Source of the DNA: Alkaliphilus serpentinus | GTDB taxonomy: Bacteria > Bacillota > Clostridia > Peptostreptococcales > Natronincolaceae | NCBI RefSeq assembly: GCF_009017255.1 | Contig: NZ_WBZB01000044.1 | Coordinates: 1 to 57,963 of the forward strand | Direction: 5' to 3' | Length of the DNA stretch: 57,963 bases | The notes under the pieces: generated by a model | What the model saw: only the letters and a program-made list of their open reading frames with translations | The model's database searches: none | What the model was told of the DNA's origin: nothing | Position numbers and translations under genes: made by a program | Shown: positions 1-8,663 of the stretch, in pieces | Numbering within the stretch: the first letter of the stretch is position 1 | Layout: each line of letters opens with the position of its first letter

Positions 1-19
1 AGTGTCAAAACTTGACACT
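1..19. promoter_or_regulatory. Perfect inverted repeat upstream of the SIMPL gene
   Basis: Eight-base arms AGTGTCAA and TTGACACT flank a 3-base spacer, 28 bases before the start of the next gene. There is no T-run, so a repressor operator fits better than a terminator. The window edge hides any promoter. Confidence 0.35.
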
Positions 20-46
20 ACCGATTAAGAAAGGGAGGTATAAAAA

Positions 47-787
47 ATGAAAAAGATGATGAAAAAAGGTATCGGATTATCGGTTGTAGTTGCATTTTTA
101 TTGGTGTTTTTCCTAATGGGAGGCTATAGTACATTGATAGCTGAGGCAGAGGTTCCTGAAACAAATAAAGGGGAGATTAATGTTAATGGAACAGGAGTTT
201 TAATGGTTAAGCCTGATATTGGGATAATCAATATTGGGATTGAAACTAGTGACCCTGATTCTAAAAAGGCCCAAGAGGAAAATAGTAAATTGTCTCAGCA
301 AATAATGGAGGCTTTAAAAGCATCAGGAATCAAGGAAGAAGATATAAAAACCGCCTATTACAATATGTATCGTGAACAATATTATAACTCCTCAGAAAAC
401 AAACCTCAGCAGGGTGACTTTAAAGTAAGCCATAGTTTTGAAGTAACTGTTAAGGATATTGATAAGGTTGGTTCAACAGTAGACACAGCAGTGTCAGCAG
501 GAGCAAATAATATCAATCAAATTAGATTTACTGTATCAAATACCGAAAAATACTATAACGAAGCACTAAAACTTGCTGTTAACAATGCAGCAGGCAAAGC
601 AAGTACCATTGCAGAAACCCTTGGAGTAACCATTAGTAAGCCAATGAAGGTTACAGAGTCAGGATATAGTGAGCCAACCTATAACAAGTATATGGATGTA
701 CGGATGGAAGCTGCCATGGATTCCACACCTATAACAGCGGGTGAGTTGGAAATAAGAGCCCATGTAAGTGTAACCTATGGATATTAA
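47..787 (+). CDS. SIMPL domain (DUF541) secreted protein
   Basis: A 246-residue exported protein of the SIMPL/DUF541 family. An N-terminal hydrophobic segment at about residues 9-30 follows a lysine-rich start, indicating a signal peptide or membrane anchor. The rest reads as the family's usual fold: a strand with GEINVNGTGVLMVKPD near residue 42, a helix rich in Glu and Lys, and a C-terminal strand ending in VSVTYGY. Bacterial members are periplasmic or surface proteins of mostly unknown role, some linked to stress tolerance. The start is set by an AGGGAGG site a few bases upstream. It appears to be a single-gene unit closed by the hairpin at 910-954. Confidence 0.85.
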   Translation: MKKMMKKGIGLSVVVAFLLVFFLMGGYSTLIAEAEVPETNKGEINVNGTGVLMVKPDIGIINIGIETSDPDSKKAQEENSKLSQQIMEALKASGIKEEDIKTAYYNMYREQYYNSSENKPQQGDFKVSHSFEVTVKDIDKVGSTVDTAVSAGANNINQIRFTVSNTEKYYNEALKLAVNNAAGKASTIAETLGVTISKPMKVTESGYSEPTYNKYMDVRMEAAMDSTPITAGELEIRAHVSVTYGY

Positions 788-826
788 TAAATTGAAAATT
801 GTAAATTGAAAATTGAAATGTTTTTT
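788..826. repeat. AATTGAAAATT-type dispersed simple repeat
   Basis: The unit AAATTGAAAATTG occurs twice in 30 bases directly after the stop codon. Related stretches lie after the transglycosylase gene (near 5000 and 5130). It looks like an intergenic low-complexity repeat and has no coding meaning. Confidence 0.4.
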
Positions 827-909
827 AACCACATGAATGGCTAGTGCCTTAGCAGATAATTCCTAAAAAAGAACTACGAATAATCATTAGTTAAAAGACC
901 ATAAATTAC

Positions 910-954
910 AAAAAGATAGTAGATGAAGCACTATAGCTTATCTGCTATCTTTTT
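910..954 (+). terminator. Intrinsic terminator after the SIMPL gene
   Basis: A 15-bp stem with one G-T pair (arms 910-924 and 940-954) is followed by a T-rich stretch. It ends the SIMPL unit before polA. Confidence 0.75.
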
Positions 955-1064
955 CTGTTTGAGGACTATATAAATGTCAATAATTATAATAGATTTAAAT
1001 TTTACTAGGGAGAAAATACATGTTAAAATATTGATAACTACCATGTGGAGGGAATGAAGAATTT

Positions 1065-3737
1065 ATGATAGATAATCGAATTGTTATAATTGATGGAAAT
1101 AGTTTAATCAATAGAGCCTATTATGCTTTGCCTCCTTTAATTACCAAGGAGGGACAATATACCAATGCTCTCTATGGCTTTATAACCATGCTCTTAAAAA
1201 TCTATGATGATTATGACCCAGAGTACATAGGGGTAGCCTTTGATTTAAAGGCCCCCACCTTTAGACATAAGGAATTTACGGATTACAAGCTAGGCAGAAA
1301 GAAAATGCTTCCTGAACTAGCTCAACAGCTGGAGCCTTTAAAGAAGGTTTTGGATGCTATGAATATTTATAGGGTTGAAATTGAAGGCTTTGAGGCTGAT
1401 GATTTGATTGGAACCTTATCCAACTACTGTCAAAAAAGAGAAATGGAATGCTTGATAGTTACCGGCGATCGAGATGCCCTACAGTTGGCCTCCAAAACTA
1501 CAAAAATCCTTATAACCAAAAAGGGAATATCCAATTTGGCTATATATGATGATGCTCAGGTTATGGAGGAATATCAGGTGACTCCCCTTCAGTTTATTGA
1601 TGTAAAGGGATTAATGGGAGATAAGTCTGATAATATACCTGGGGTTCCAGGTATTGGAGAGAAAACTGCCATAAAGCTAATAAACCAGTTTGGTTCTGTT
1701 GAAGAATTAATAAAGAATACCCATGAAATAACCTCTAGTAAAGTGAGGGAAAAAATTGAAGCCCATATAGATGATATAGTCCTCAGTAAGCGTCTGGCCA
1801 CTATTATTACTGAAGTTCCGGTGGAAATAGACATTGATCATTTAAAGAGAAAAGATGTTAACTATCAGGAAATCATTGAGCTCTTTAAAGAGTATGAGTT
1901 CAATAGCTTAATTAATCGTTTCTCCAACAAAGAGGTTCAAGAGGTTCAAGAGGTTTCTGCAGATAGCTATGTAATCATTCAAAACATAGACCAGTTGGAG
2001 GCTGCTAAAAAGAAGTTAATGGATTCAGAGGTAATAGCCATTAATACCATAGATTACGGCTCTGATAGAATTACCGATGGCCTATTGGCCATTACCCTGG
2101 CAACATCTGATGAAGAGGTTTATGTAATAGATTTTAGGGATACCAATGATGGTAAAATCATCGAAACACTGAAGGAAATCCTGGAGGATGAAAAGACCTC
2201 TATAATCTGTCATGATGCTAAGGAGAAAATCATTCATTTTAGCACCTATGACATTAATATTCAGGGTATTACCTTCGATACCATGATCGGAGAGTATTTA
2301 ATAGATCCTGCAAAATCCTCCTATAGCCTACTGGATTTATCATTATTGTATTTTAACGAAAGAATCACAGATATTGATGAACTAAAGGGTAAAGGGAAGC
2401 AGGCGATAAAAATCATAGACATTGATAAGGATCAATTATACAAAAGTCTATATCAACAAGTGAGGGCGGTTCAAAAGCTGACTCCACTTATACAAGAAAA
2501 AATCAAAGACCTTAACCTAGAAAGGCTTTTCTATGAAGTAGAGCTTCCCCTTGCTTCAGTTTTGGCCTCTATGGAGCTAGTAGGTATCAAGGTGGATCAG
2601 AATATTCTTTTATCTTTAGAAAAGGAATTTGGAGAAAAGATTAATCAGTTAACCTCAGAGATTTATACCTTAGCTGAAACAGAATTTAACATAAATTCAC
2701 CAAAGCAATTGGGAGAGGTGCTATTTGATAAGCTGGGATTACCACCAATTAAGAAGACTAAAACGGGATACTCCACCAATGCCGAAGTATTAGATAAACT
2801 AATGGATCGTCACGAGATCATCGGTAAGATTGTGGAATATAGACAATTAACAAAGCTAAAGTCTACCTATGTTGATGGGCTATTAAAGATCATTAATTCC
2901 ACTACTGGAAGAATCCATTCTAGCTTTAATCAAACGGTTACCACCACTGGAAGAATTTCCAGTACAGAGCCCAATCTACAAAATATACCTGTTCGGTTGG
3001 AAATGGGTAGACAGCTTCGGAAGGTATTTATTGCTGAAGAGGGTTATACCTTGGTGGATGCTGACTATTCCCAAATTGAACTTAGGGTTTTAGCAGATAT
3101 ATCTGAAGATAAGAACCTACTGGATGCCTTTGAAAAAAATCAGGATATTCACACAAGAACAGCTTCGGAAATCTTCAATGTTCAGATGGATGAGGTAACC
3201 TCTTCAATGAGAAGCAGTGCTAAGGCAGTAAATTTTGGCATAGTATATGGTATTAGTGATTTTGGTTTAGGAGAAAATCTCAATATTTCTAGGGCAAAGG
3301 CAAAGGAATATATTGAAAGCTATCTAGATAAGTATCAGGGGGTTAAAAGGTATATGGAGGAAATCGTCGCAAGTGCAAAGGCCAACGGCTATGTATTAAC
3401 CCTCCTAAACAGAAGACGTTATCTACCAGAAATCCATTCCAGCAACTATAATGTAAGGTCCTTTGGGGAAAGAATGGCTATGAATACCCCTATACAAGGG
3501 ACAGCTGCTGATATCATTAAAATTGCCATGGTGAAGGTCCATAAAAATTTAAAAAAGAATGGCTTGAGTTCGAGGTTAATATTACAGGTTCATGATGAGC
3601 TTATTGTTGAAGCCCTTCAGGAAGAAACAGAGAAGGCAGCAGAAATTCTGAAGAATTCAATGGAGGAGGCCATGGAGCTAAAAGCAAAGCTTAAGGTTGA
3701 TCTTTCTACTGGTTCTTCATGGTACGAGGCAAAATAA
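1065..3737 (+). CDS. polA: DNA polymerase I
   Basis: Family A DNA polymerase of 890 residues, acting in Okazaki fragment maturation and repair. The N-terminal 5' nuclease domain is intact: GFEADDLIGTL, VTGDRD and GDKSDNIPGVPGIGEKTA. The middle domain sits where 3'-5' exonuclease should be, but the DxE motif is replaced by INTID, so proofreading is probably absent, as in many Firmicutes enzymes. The polymerase domain has motif A (DADYSQIELRVLA), motif B (RSSAKAVNFGIVYG) and motif C (QVHDELIVEA). The ATG at 1065 lies 12 bases after GGAGGG. The gene is followed after 12 bases by coaE, a common clostridial order. Confidence 0.98.
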   Translation: MIDNRIVIIDGNSLINRAYYALPPLITKEGQYTNALYGFITMLLKIYDDYDPEYIGVAFDLKAPTFRHKEFTDYKLGRKKMLPELAQQLEPLKKVLDAMNIYRVEIEGFEADDLIGTLSNYCQKREMECLIVTGDRDALQLASKTTKILITKKGISNLAIYDDAQVMEEYQVTPLQFIDVKGLMGDKSDNIPGVPGIGEKTAIKLINQFGSVEELIKNTHEITSSKVREKIEAHIDDIVLSKRLATIITEVPVEIDIDHLKRKDVNYQEIIELFKEYEFNSLINRFSNKEVQEVQEVSADSYVIIQNIDQLEAAKKKLMDSEVIAINTIDYGSDRITDGLLAITLATSDEEVYVIDFRDTNDGKIIETLKEILEDEKTSIICHDAKEKIIHFSTYDINIQGITFDTMIGEYLIDPAKSSYSLLDLSLLYFNERITDIDELKGKGKQAIKIIDIDKDQLYKSLYQQVRAVQKLTPLIQEKIKDLNLERLFYEVELPLASVLASMELVGIKVDQNILLSLEKEFGEKINQLTSEIYTLAETEFNINSPKQLGEVLFDKLGLPPIKKTKTGYSTNAEVLDKLMDRHEIIGKIVEYRQLTKLKSTYVDGLLKIINSTTGRIHSSFNQTVTTTGRISSTEPNLQNIPVRLEMGRQLRKVFIAEEGYTLVDADYSQIELRVLADISEDKNLLDAFEKNQDIHTRTASEIFNVQMDEVTSSMRSSAKAVNFGIVYGISDFGLGENLNISRAKAKEYIESYLDKYQGVKRYMEEIVASAKANGYVLTLLNRRRYLPEIHSSNYNVRSFGERMAMNTPIQGTAADIIKIAMVKVHKNLKKNGLSSRLILQVHDELIVEALQEETEKAAEILKNSMEEAMELKAKLKVDLSTGSSWYEAK

Positions 3738-3749
3738 GGAGTAGGTTAT

Positions 3750-4352
3750 ATGGGTAGAATAATTGGTTTGACAGGTGGAATTGCCAGCGGAAAAAGTACA
3801 GCTTCAAAGATTCTGATGGAATTAGGAGCATTTGCTATTGATGCCGATATCATCTCTAGAAGAATTGTTGAATTAGGGACTCCTACATTAAAGGAGATTA
3901 AAAAAACCTTTGGAGACGAATATTTCAATAGTGTTGGAGAATTAAATAGAAGGAAGCTAGGAAATTATGTATTCCAAAATAAAGAAGCCCTTGAAAAACT
4001 CAATGAAATTACCCATCCAGCAATACTAAAGGAGATAGAAAGAGAAATAATAAAAAATAAAAAGACTTCCCCTAAAGGGGTAATCATCCTAGATGCAGCC
4101 CTTTTAATTGAGATGGGTTTGCATTCATTGGTTCAGGAAGTATGGCTGGTTACAACAACAAGGGAACAACAGCTAAGTAGATTAATAGACAGAGACAAAT
4201 TAACATTTGAGGCTGCTGAAGACAGAATCCTTTCTCAGATGAGTCAGGAGGAAAAGCGACCATATGCAGATAGAATAATTGATAATTCTGGTACCTATCA
4301 GGAGCTAAGGGAACAAATTTTTGCTCTTTGGAGGGAAATAACGGAAATATAA
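3750..4352 (+). CDS. coaE: Dephospho-CoA kinase
   Basis: Catalyses the last step of coenzyme A synthesis, ATP-dependent phosphorylation of the 3' hydroxyl of dephospho-CoA, in the cytoplasm. The 200-residue length is normal. The P-loop GLTGGIASGKST is at residues 5-16, followed by the substrate-binding DADIISR and the adenylate-kinase-like lid region (DRDKLTFEAAEDRILSQM). It lies 12 bases after polA and 19 bases before the transglycosylase gene, so all three are probably one transcript. Confidence 0.97.
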   Translation: MGRIIGLTGGIASGKSTASKILMELGAFAIDADIISRRIVELGTPTLKEIKKTFGDEYFNSVGELNRRKLGNYVFQNKEALEKLNEITHPAILKEIEREIIKNKKTSPKGVIILDAALLIEMGLHSLVQEVWLVTTTREQQLSRLIDRDKLTFEAAEDRILSQMSQEEKRPYADRIIDNSGTYQELREQIFALWREITEI

Positions 4353-4371
4353 ATCTTCGGAGGGAAATTCA

Positions 4372-4998
4372 TTGATAATATATATAGGCAAAGGCCTTCG
4401 TTTTCTTCTTTATACAGTAATAATCATAGTTGTGTCATGGTTGCTTTTTGTAAACAGTATGTGGGTCATAAAGCAGATCTATCCCTTCCACTATAGGGCT
4501 GAGATCGAAAGGTATTCAAAGGAGTATAATTTAGATCCTTATCTTATTGCTGCCATTATAAAAAACGAGAGTAAATTTAACCCTGAAGCAATATCCAGAA
4601 AGGAAGCAAAGGGTTTAATGCAGATTGCTCCAATAACAGGACAATGGGCAGCGGAAAAGTTAGGAATAAAGGATTATAGTGAGGATAGATTGTTTGAGCC
4701 CCATTTAAATATCAGGATGGGCTGCTGGTATTTGGATATTCTTCATAAGGAATTTGATGGAAGGCTACCTCTAATGATTGCCGCATATAATGCAGGAAAT
4801 GGTAATGTAAGTAAGTGGCTAGAGGACCCTCAATACAGTAAAAATAGGGTAACACTGGATTATATTCCCTTTCCAGAAACCAGAATATACCTGAGGAAGG
4901 TCCTTAGAGATTATAATAGATATCATATTATATATGAAGAGGGATTAAGGGGTGTAGCATCTTACATTTGGAGGGAGTATATTAAGGTTCATATTTAA
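4372..4998 (+). CDS. Membrane-anchored lytic transglycosylase (SLT domain)
   Basis: A 208-residue cell-wall enzyme of the Slt70-like family, which cleaves the MurNAc-GlcNAc bond of peptidoglycan to give anhydro-muropeptides. Residues 8-29 form one membrane anchor. The SLT domain follows, with the catalytic glutamate in IIKNESKFNPEA, then KGLMQIAP and IAAYNAGNGNV, all family hallmarks. The start is TTG at 4372, placed by CGGAGGG about 7 bases upstream. It is the third gene of the polA-coaE unit. The role in growth or sporulation cannot be read from the sequence. Confidence 0.93.
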   Translation: MIIYIGKGLRFLLYTVIIIVVSWLLFVNSMWVIKQIYPFHYRAEIERYSKEYNLDPYLIAAIIKNESKFNPEAISRKEAKGLMQIAPITGQWAAEKLGIKDYSEDRLFEPHLNIRMGCWYLDILHKEFDGRLPLMIAAYNAGNGNVSKWLEDPQYSKNRVTLDYIPFPETRIYLRKVLRDYNRYHIIYEEGLRGVASYIWREYIKVHI

Positions 4999-5026
4999 GA
5001 AATTGAAAATGGAAGATGAGAAGCTG

Positions 5027-5078
5027 AATGGTAAATGTTGAATGTTGAATGTTGAATGTTGAATGTTGAATGTTGAAT
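5027..5078. repeat. Heptanucleotide tandem repeat (TGTTGAA)n
   Basis: The 7-base unit TGTTGAA is repeated about six times after the transglycosylase gene. The same unit recurs at 7093-7140 (reverse complement) and 11572-11605, so it is a dispersed intergenic family. Flanking AATTGAAAAT-type stretches lie at about 5000 and 5130. Confidence 0.7.
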
Positions 5079-5288
5079 TGACGTATAAATTTGCATGGCA
5101 AATTTTGAGGTTAATCTTTTTTTCATTCTCAATTTTCAATTTTAGGGTTTGTGGGGCTTTTATAAGCCTTTTTTCTACGGAAAAAACCTAATTTTAACAA
5201 GGTATAAATATCTATTTAAAGAAGCTACCAAATAATATATAATTGAAGGGAAGATATTAAAGGGATCGTTAAAGGGGGACATACTTAA

Positions 5289-6920
5289 ATGAAGAAAAAG
5301 GTTCTAGTTCTATTTCTCATATTGATTTTGGCAATAACTGGCTGTTCAACTCAAGAACCAGTAGAAGAGCCCAATGATGAGGAAGAAATTGTTGAAAATT
5401 ACCTGCCTGCTGAAGGGGGTACTCTAAACCTCACCATAACAAGGTTTAACAATTTGAACCCATTATTCAATAACAACAGAAGCTTAAATCAGCTTCATAA
5501 ACTAATTTATCAAGGTTTATTGAAGTTCAACGATAAGGTAGATTTAGAAGGAGTTTTAGCAGAAAAATGGGAAGTTTCCCAAGATGGACAAAGCATAGAT
5601 TTTACATTGAGAAAGGATGTTAAATGGCATGATGGGGAAGCCTTTACTGCAGAGGATGTCATATTCACCTTTGATGCGATAAAGGGAAATATTGACAAAA
5701 TTAGCAATCCATCGGTTTATAATATCAGCATAAAGCATATTTCAGATATCAAGATTTTACAAGAAAATGTTCTTAGAGTAACCTTTACAAGGCCCTTTAG
5801 TAATGGACTAGAGGTAATGACCTTTCCGATACTACCTAAGCACCTTTTCGAAGAGAAGGATTTGAAGTTAATGCTTAGTGAAGATTTTCCTTTAATTGGG
5901 ACAGGCCCTTATAAATTAAAGGATTATCAGAAAATGAGAGCTATCACTTTAATGAAGAATCAAGAATATTGGGGAGCAAAACCCTATATAAACGAGATAC
6001 AGGTTAGCATAGTACCTGATAGAGCTGCCCAACTTTCGATATTTGAAAACGAAGAAATTCATGTAGCCGAACCCACCACCCTTGATTGGGGTAAATATGT
6101 TGACCATAAGGATATAAGGGTTTTTGAGTATGCAAGTAATAAGTATGAGTTTATAGGCTTTAATTTTAGAAATCCAGTTCTTCAGGATATTAATATAAGA
6201 AGGGCTATTGCCTACGGAATTGATCGTCACAAGCTGATAAGTAATGTTTATATGGGTCATGGGACTGCTGTAGATGTACCAATTTTTCCTGAATCATGGC
6301 TATATGATGAAAATAGTATAAAGTATGGCTATGATACTGCAAAGGCCAAGGAAGCATTGGAGGCTTCAGGATATCATTTAAGAGAAGGTAGCGTTAGAAG
6401 TAATGAGGATGGAGAAGCCCTAAAGCTTAAACTGATTACCAATAAAGATAATCCATTAAGGGAAAGAACTGCCCATTTCATTAAAGAGGAGCTAACTGCT
6501 TTAGGTATAGAGGTTGAGGTTCAATTATTAGACTGGGAAGAGTTTAATAATGCATTAAACACCGATGAATATGATATGATTCTTGGGGGTTGGGAGCTTT
6601 CAATGGGTCAAGATTTAGCCTTTGCCTTCCATTCATCCCATATAGGAGATACAAACTTTATTGCCTATGAAAGTGAAGAAATGGACTTATTGTTGGAAGA
6701 CGCCTTTAAAGCAACCACTAGGGAAGAGAAGGTAGCTAAGTATTCGGAAGTTCAGCAGCTGATTATAAATGACTTACCATACTTTAGCTTGTTCTTCCAA
6801 AACAGAGCTTTACTTGTGAAGAAAAGTGTTTATGGAGATTTTGATCCTAGAATGGATGATATATACAATGACATTGAAGACTGGTATATTAATAGGGTTG
6901 AGGACCCAGCAGGGAATTAA
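5289..6920 (+). CDS. ABC transporter substrate-binding lipoprotein, family 5 (oligopeptide/dipeptide type)
   Basis: A 543-residue SBP_bac_5 lipoprotein that captures peptides or similar ligands outside the membrane. The lipobox ends at Cys19 (LAITGC), followed by an acidic linker. Family features include the domain start GGTLNLTITRFNNLNPL, FTLRKDVKWHDGEAFTAEDV, and INIRRAIAYGIDRHKLI. No permease or ATPase gene lies next to it, so it is an orphan that must use a transporter encoded elsewhere, or act as a sensor. The ATG follows AAAGGGGG. A strong terminator follows at 7001-7026. Confidence 0.93.
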   Translation: MKKKVLVLFLILILAITGCSTQEPVEEPNDEEEIVENYLPAEGGTLNLTITRFNNLNPLFNNNRSLNQLHKLIYQGLLKFNDKVDLEGVLAEKWEVSQDGQSIDFTLRKDVKWHDGEAFTAEDVIFTFDAIKGNIDKISNPSVYNISIKHISDIKILQENVLRVTFTRPFSNGLEVMTFPILPKHLFEEKDLKLMLSEDFPLIGTGPYKLKDYQKMRAITLMKNQEYWGAKPYINEIQVSIVPDRAAQLSIFENEEIHVAEPTTLDWGKYVDHKDIRVFEYASNKYEFIGFNFRNPVLQDINIRRAIAYGIDRHKLISNVYMGHGTAVDVPIFPESWLYDENSIKYGYDTAKAKEALEASGYHLREGSVRSNEDGEALKLKLITNKDNPLRERTAHFIKEELTALGIEVEVQLLDWEEFNNALNTDEYDMILGGWELSMGQDLAFAFHSSHIGDTNFIAYESEEMDLLLEDAFKATTREEKVAKYSEVQQLIINDLPYFSLFFQNRALLVKKSVYGDFDPRMDDIYNDIEDWYINRVEDPAGN

Positions 6921-7000
6921 TAGTGAAGAATGTAGAATTAGAATTATGATTTAAGAGTTAATAAAGATGCAAATATAAGGGTAATTTTAGGGTTTGTATT

Positions 7001-7026
7001 AAAGGGTCAGATATCTGACCCTTTTT
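7001..7026 (+). terminator. Intrinsic terminator after the SBP gene
   Basis: A near-perfect palindrome (AAAGGGTCAGAT paired with ATCTGACCCTTT) followed by TTTTT. It closes the 5289-6920 transcript. Confidence 0.85.
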
Positions 7027-7092
7027 ATATTTCCCGGGAAAATAAATCAGGAGATAAGATCTTTATAAATCAAAATGGATTTTGTTTGTCAA

Positions 7093-7140
7093 ATTCCTAC
7101 AGCAATTCAACATTCAACATTTAACTTTCAACATTCAAAG
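7093..7140. repeat. Heptanucleotide repeat, reverse orientation
   Basis: Degenerate copies of TTCAACA, the reverse complement of the unit at 5027-5078. It lies between the SBP terminator and the tRNA gene. Confidence 0.6.
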
Positions 7141-7225
7141 TCCCCCTTCCTCTTCTGGTGCTTATTGTATATTGACTTTCCCAAGGAGGGATATTATAAT
7201 TAATAAAGTACCAAGGAAAAACAAT

Positions 7226-7311
7226 GCGGATGTGGTGGAATCGGCAGACACGCTATCTTGAGGGGGTAGTGAGCTACGCTCGTATGGGTTCAAGTCCCGT
7301 CATCCGCACCA
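7226..7311 (+). tRNA. tRNA-Leu (anticodon GAG), CCA encoded
   Basis: A complete class II tRNA. The acceptor stem is GCGGATG/CATCCGC with an A discriminator and encoded CCA (7309-7311). The anticodon stem CTATC/GGTAG encloses the loop TTGAGGG, giving anticodon GAG, which reads CUC and CUU. A long variable arm (TGAGCTACGCTCG) and the T-loop TTCAAGT confirm leucine class. It stands alone and is followed at once by a likely small RNA gene. Confidence 0.97.
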
Positions 7312-7324
7312 TTATTTTTTCTGA

Positions 7325-7505
7325 AATATTCGTGTAACCTCTATTTTGAACCTACAACATGTTTACGGGAGTTTTATACTAGCTATGGAAATCAAGCCCA
7401 GAGTAAGACCTGATGAGGCAGGGGAAGATTGAAGTATCTATGCGAACACCCACCTATCGAGAGGATAGGTGTCAAAATAAGGTGGACGGTATTTCGGATC
7501 TCAAC
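7325..7505 (+). ncRNA. ssrS: Probable 6S-like regulatory RNA
   Basis: A gene-free, structured segment between tRNA-Leu and a terminator. The 5' side (7338-7354) pairs with the 3' side (7466-7482) to form a long closing stem, CCTCTATTTTGA against TCAAAATAAGG with one bulge, giving the rod shape of 6S RNA. Within it, CACCTATC (7451-7458) and GATAGGTG (7464-7471) can form a competing local hairpin. From memory, this sequence type and position resemble 6S RNA of Clostridia, which binds and inhibits sigma-A RNA polymerase. The call rests on structure and recall, not a search; the ends are approximate. Confidence 0.5.
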
Positions 7506-7519
7506 TTAAATAACGATTA

Positions 7520-7563
7520 AAAGGGTATTCTGATAGGATAAATATTATATCAGAATACCCTTT
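7520..7563 (+). terminator. Strong intrinsic terminator, possibly bidirectional
   Basis: A perfect 16-bp stem, AAAGGGTATTCTGATA (7520-7535) with its complement at 7548-7563, runs into TTTCTTATTT. It ends the tRNA/small-RNA unit and may also stop the minus-strand lipoprotein transcript. Confidence 0.85.
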
Positions 7564-7618
7564 CTTATTTAATAGGACAAGTTCTCTTTTAATTAATATT
7601 CTTCATTATATATAAAGC

Positions 7619-8344
7619 TTACTTATAATCTATAAGCTCAAATTTAGCATTTTGATTTACGTATTTTAGCATAATTTTACTTTCATCGGCTGTATACCAA
7701 GCATACATGTCGGGTACTGAGCCTTTACCAGTATATCTGAACATTACCTTGAAGGCTTCAAATTCTCCATAGGGAACCTCTACTAACTCCTTAGCAACTA
7801 CTTTAATAGAGTAGGGAGCCACCTGAGCTGAGACTGGTATTACGATATTGATGCTTTGTTGAAAGTCCTCTTCAAGGGCAAGATTTCTTACCATCATTAA
7901 TACAGATTCATTATCCACGATATTTTTCGGAAGCTTAACCTCTTTTTCTTGAACCTTTCCTTCGCTATTAATATTTAACTTTAGAACATCCTCTTGATAT
8001 TCACCCTTTATCTCGGTTTCCTTTCTAGTGGCCTCAGGAGGAGGTTTTTGGATGTAATAGGTGGAAAGGGGAAGGAAGCTACTGGTATCCACAAAGGCAC
8101 CAGAATTTGTAACACCACCCTGAACTTCTGTATAAGAATCCACCTTATACACAGAATCATCAGTCCTTTCAATGGTAAACACTACCTCAGAGATTACAGA
8201 ATCATTTACAGATAAATTATATACAGCCTTCTCTTGATCCTTCCATGCCAGTGAATATTCAGCCGGCTTACCAGAATCTCCACTACATCCAATTAAAAGG
8301 GAAGATAGAAGGAAACTCAATAGAAAAACCCTTATTCTTTTCAT
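7619..8344 (-). CDS. Putative lipoprotein of unknown function
   Basis: A 241-residue exported lipoprotein I cannot assign to a named family. The start is placed at the ATG at 8344 because GGAGG lies about 8 bases upstream of it; an in-frame ATG ten codons earlier lacks a site. The signal peptide MKRIRVFLLSFLLSSLLIGC gives a lipobox Cys20. The mature part is predicted to be mostly beta strand, with alternating hydrophobic residues (VVFTIERTDDSVYKVDSYTE and FEAFKVMFRYTG), as in bacterial lipoproteins that fold as beta-clams. Its transcript is convergent with the tRNA unit and divergent from the LCP gene. Confidence 0.75.
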   Translation of the reverse strand: MKRIRVFLLSFLLSSLLIGCSGDSGKPAEYSLAWKDQEKAVYNLSVNDSVISEVVFTIERTDDSVYKVDSYTEVQGGVTNSGAFVDTSSFLPLSTYYIQKPPPEATRKETEIKGEYQEDVLKLNINSEGKVQEKEVKLPKNIVDNESVLMMVRNLALEEDFQQSINIVIPVSAQVAPYSIKVVAKELVEVPYGEFEAFKVMFRYTGKGSVPDMYAWYTADESKIMLKYVNQNAKFELIDYK

Positions 8345-8663
8345 TAGCAAAACCTCCTCTACAATTAAAGCCAACGGTGTAGCAACTTTTTAATACATAT
8401 AAGGTAACATATCTTAGAAATAATAGCAATATTTATTGGGATGTGACAGTTGTTAAAGGACGGTAAAAGAAGCTGAGCCAATCCCACAAGAAGGGTTTTC
8501 CTATGGAATCATTATCATCCAATAGGGCATTATTCATTGACAATAAAACCTACAATCAATATACTAGGTATATAGCTAAATTAGTGTAGATTAAAGAGTT
8601 ATAGTGACGAATTTCATGAATAATTGCAGAAATAGTTGGTTAGGGATTTGAAGGGAGAAGCTA
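8345..8663. other. Divergent intergenic region, no gene seen
   Basis: These 319 bases lie between the divergent lipoprotein and LCP genes and must hold both promoters. I see no clear hairpin, repeat or remnant, and no convincing -35/-10 pair. Confidence 0.4.

Noticed and set aside
3746-3928. Minus-strand 60-codon open frame over coaE
   Set aside because: Antisense shadow of a well-supported gene.
5027-5078. CRISPR-like array
   Set aside because: The repeat unit is 7 bases with no spacers.
4945-5139. Minus-strand open frame of 64 codons
   Set aside because: It is created by the heptad repeat (repeated NIQHSTF) and overlaps the transglycosylase gene.
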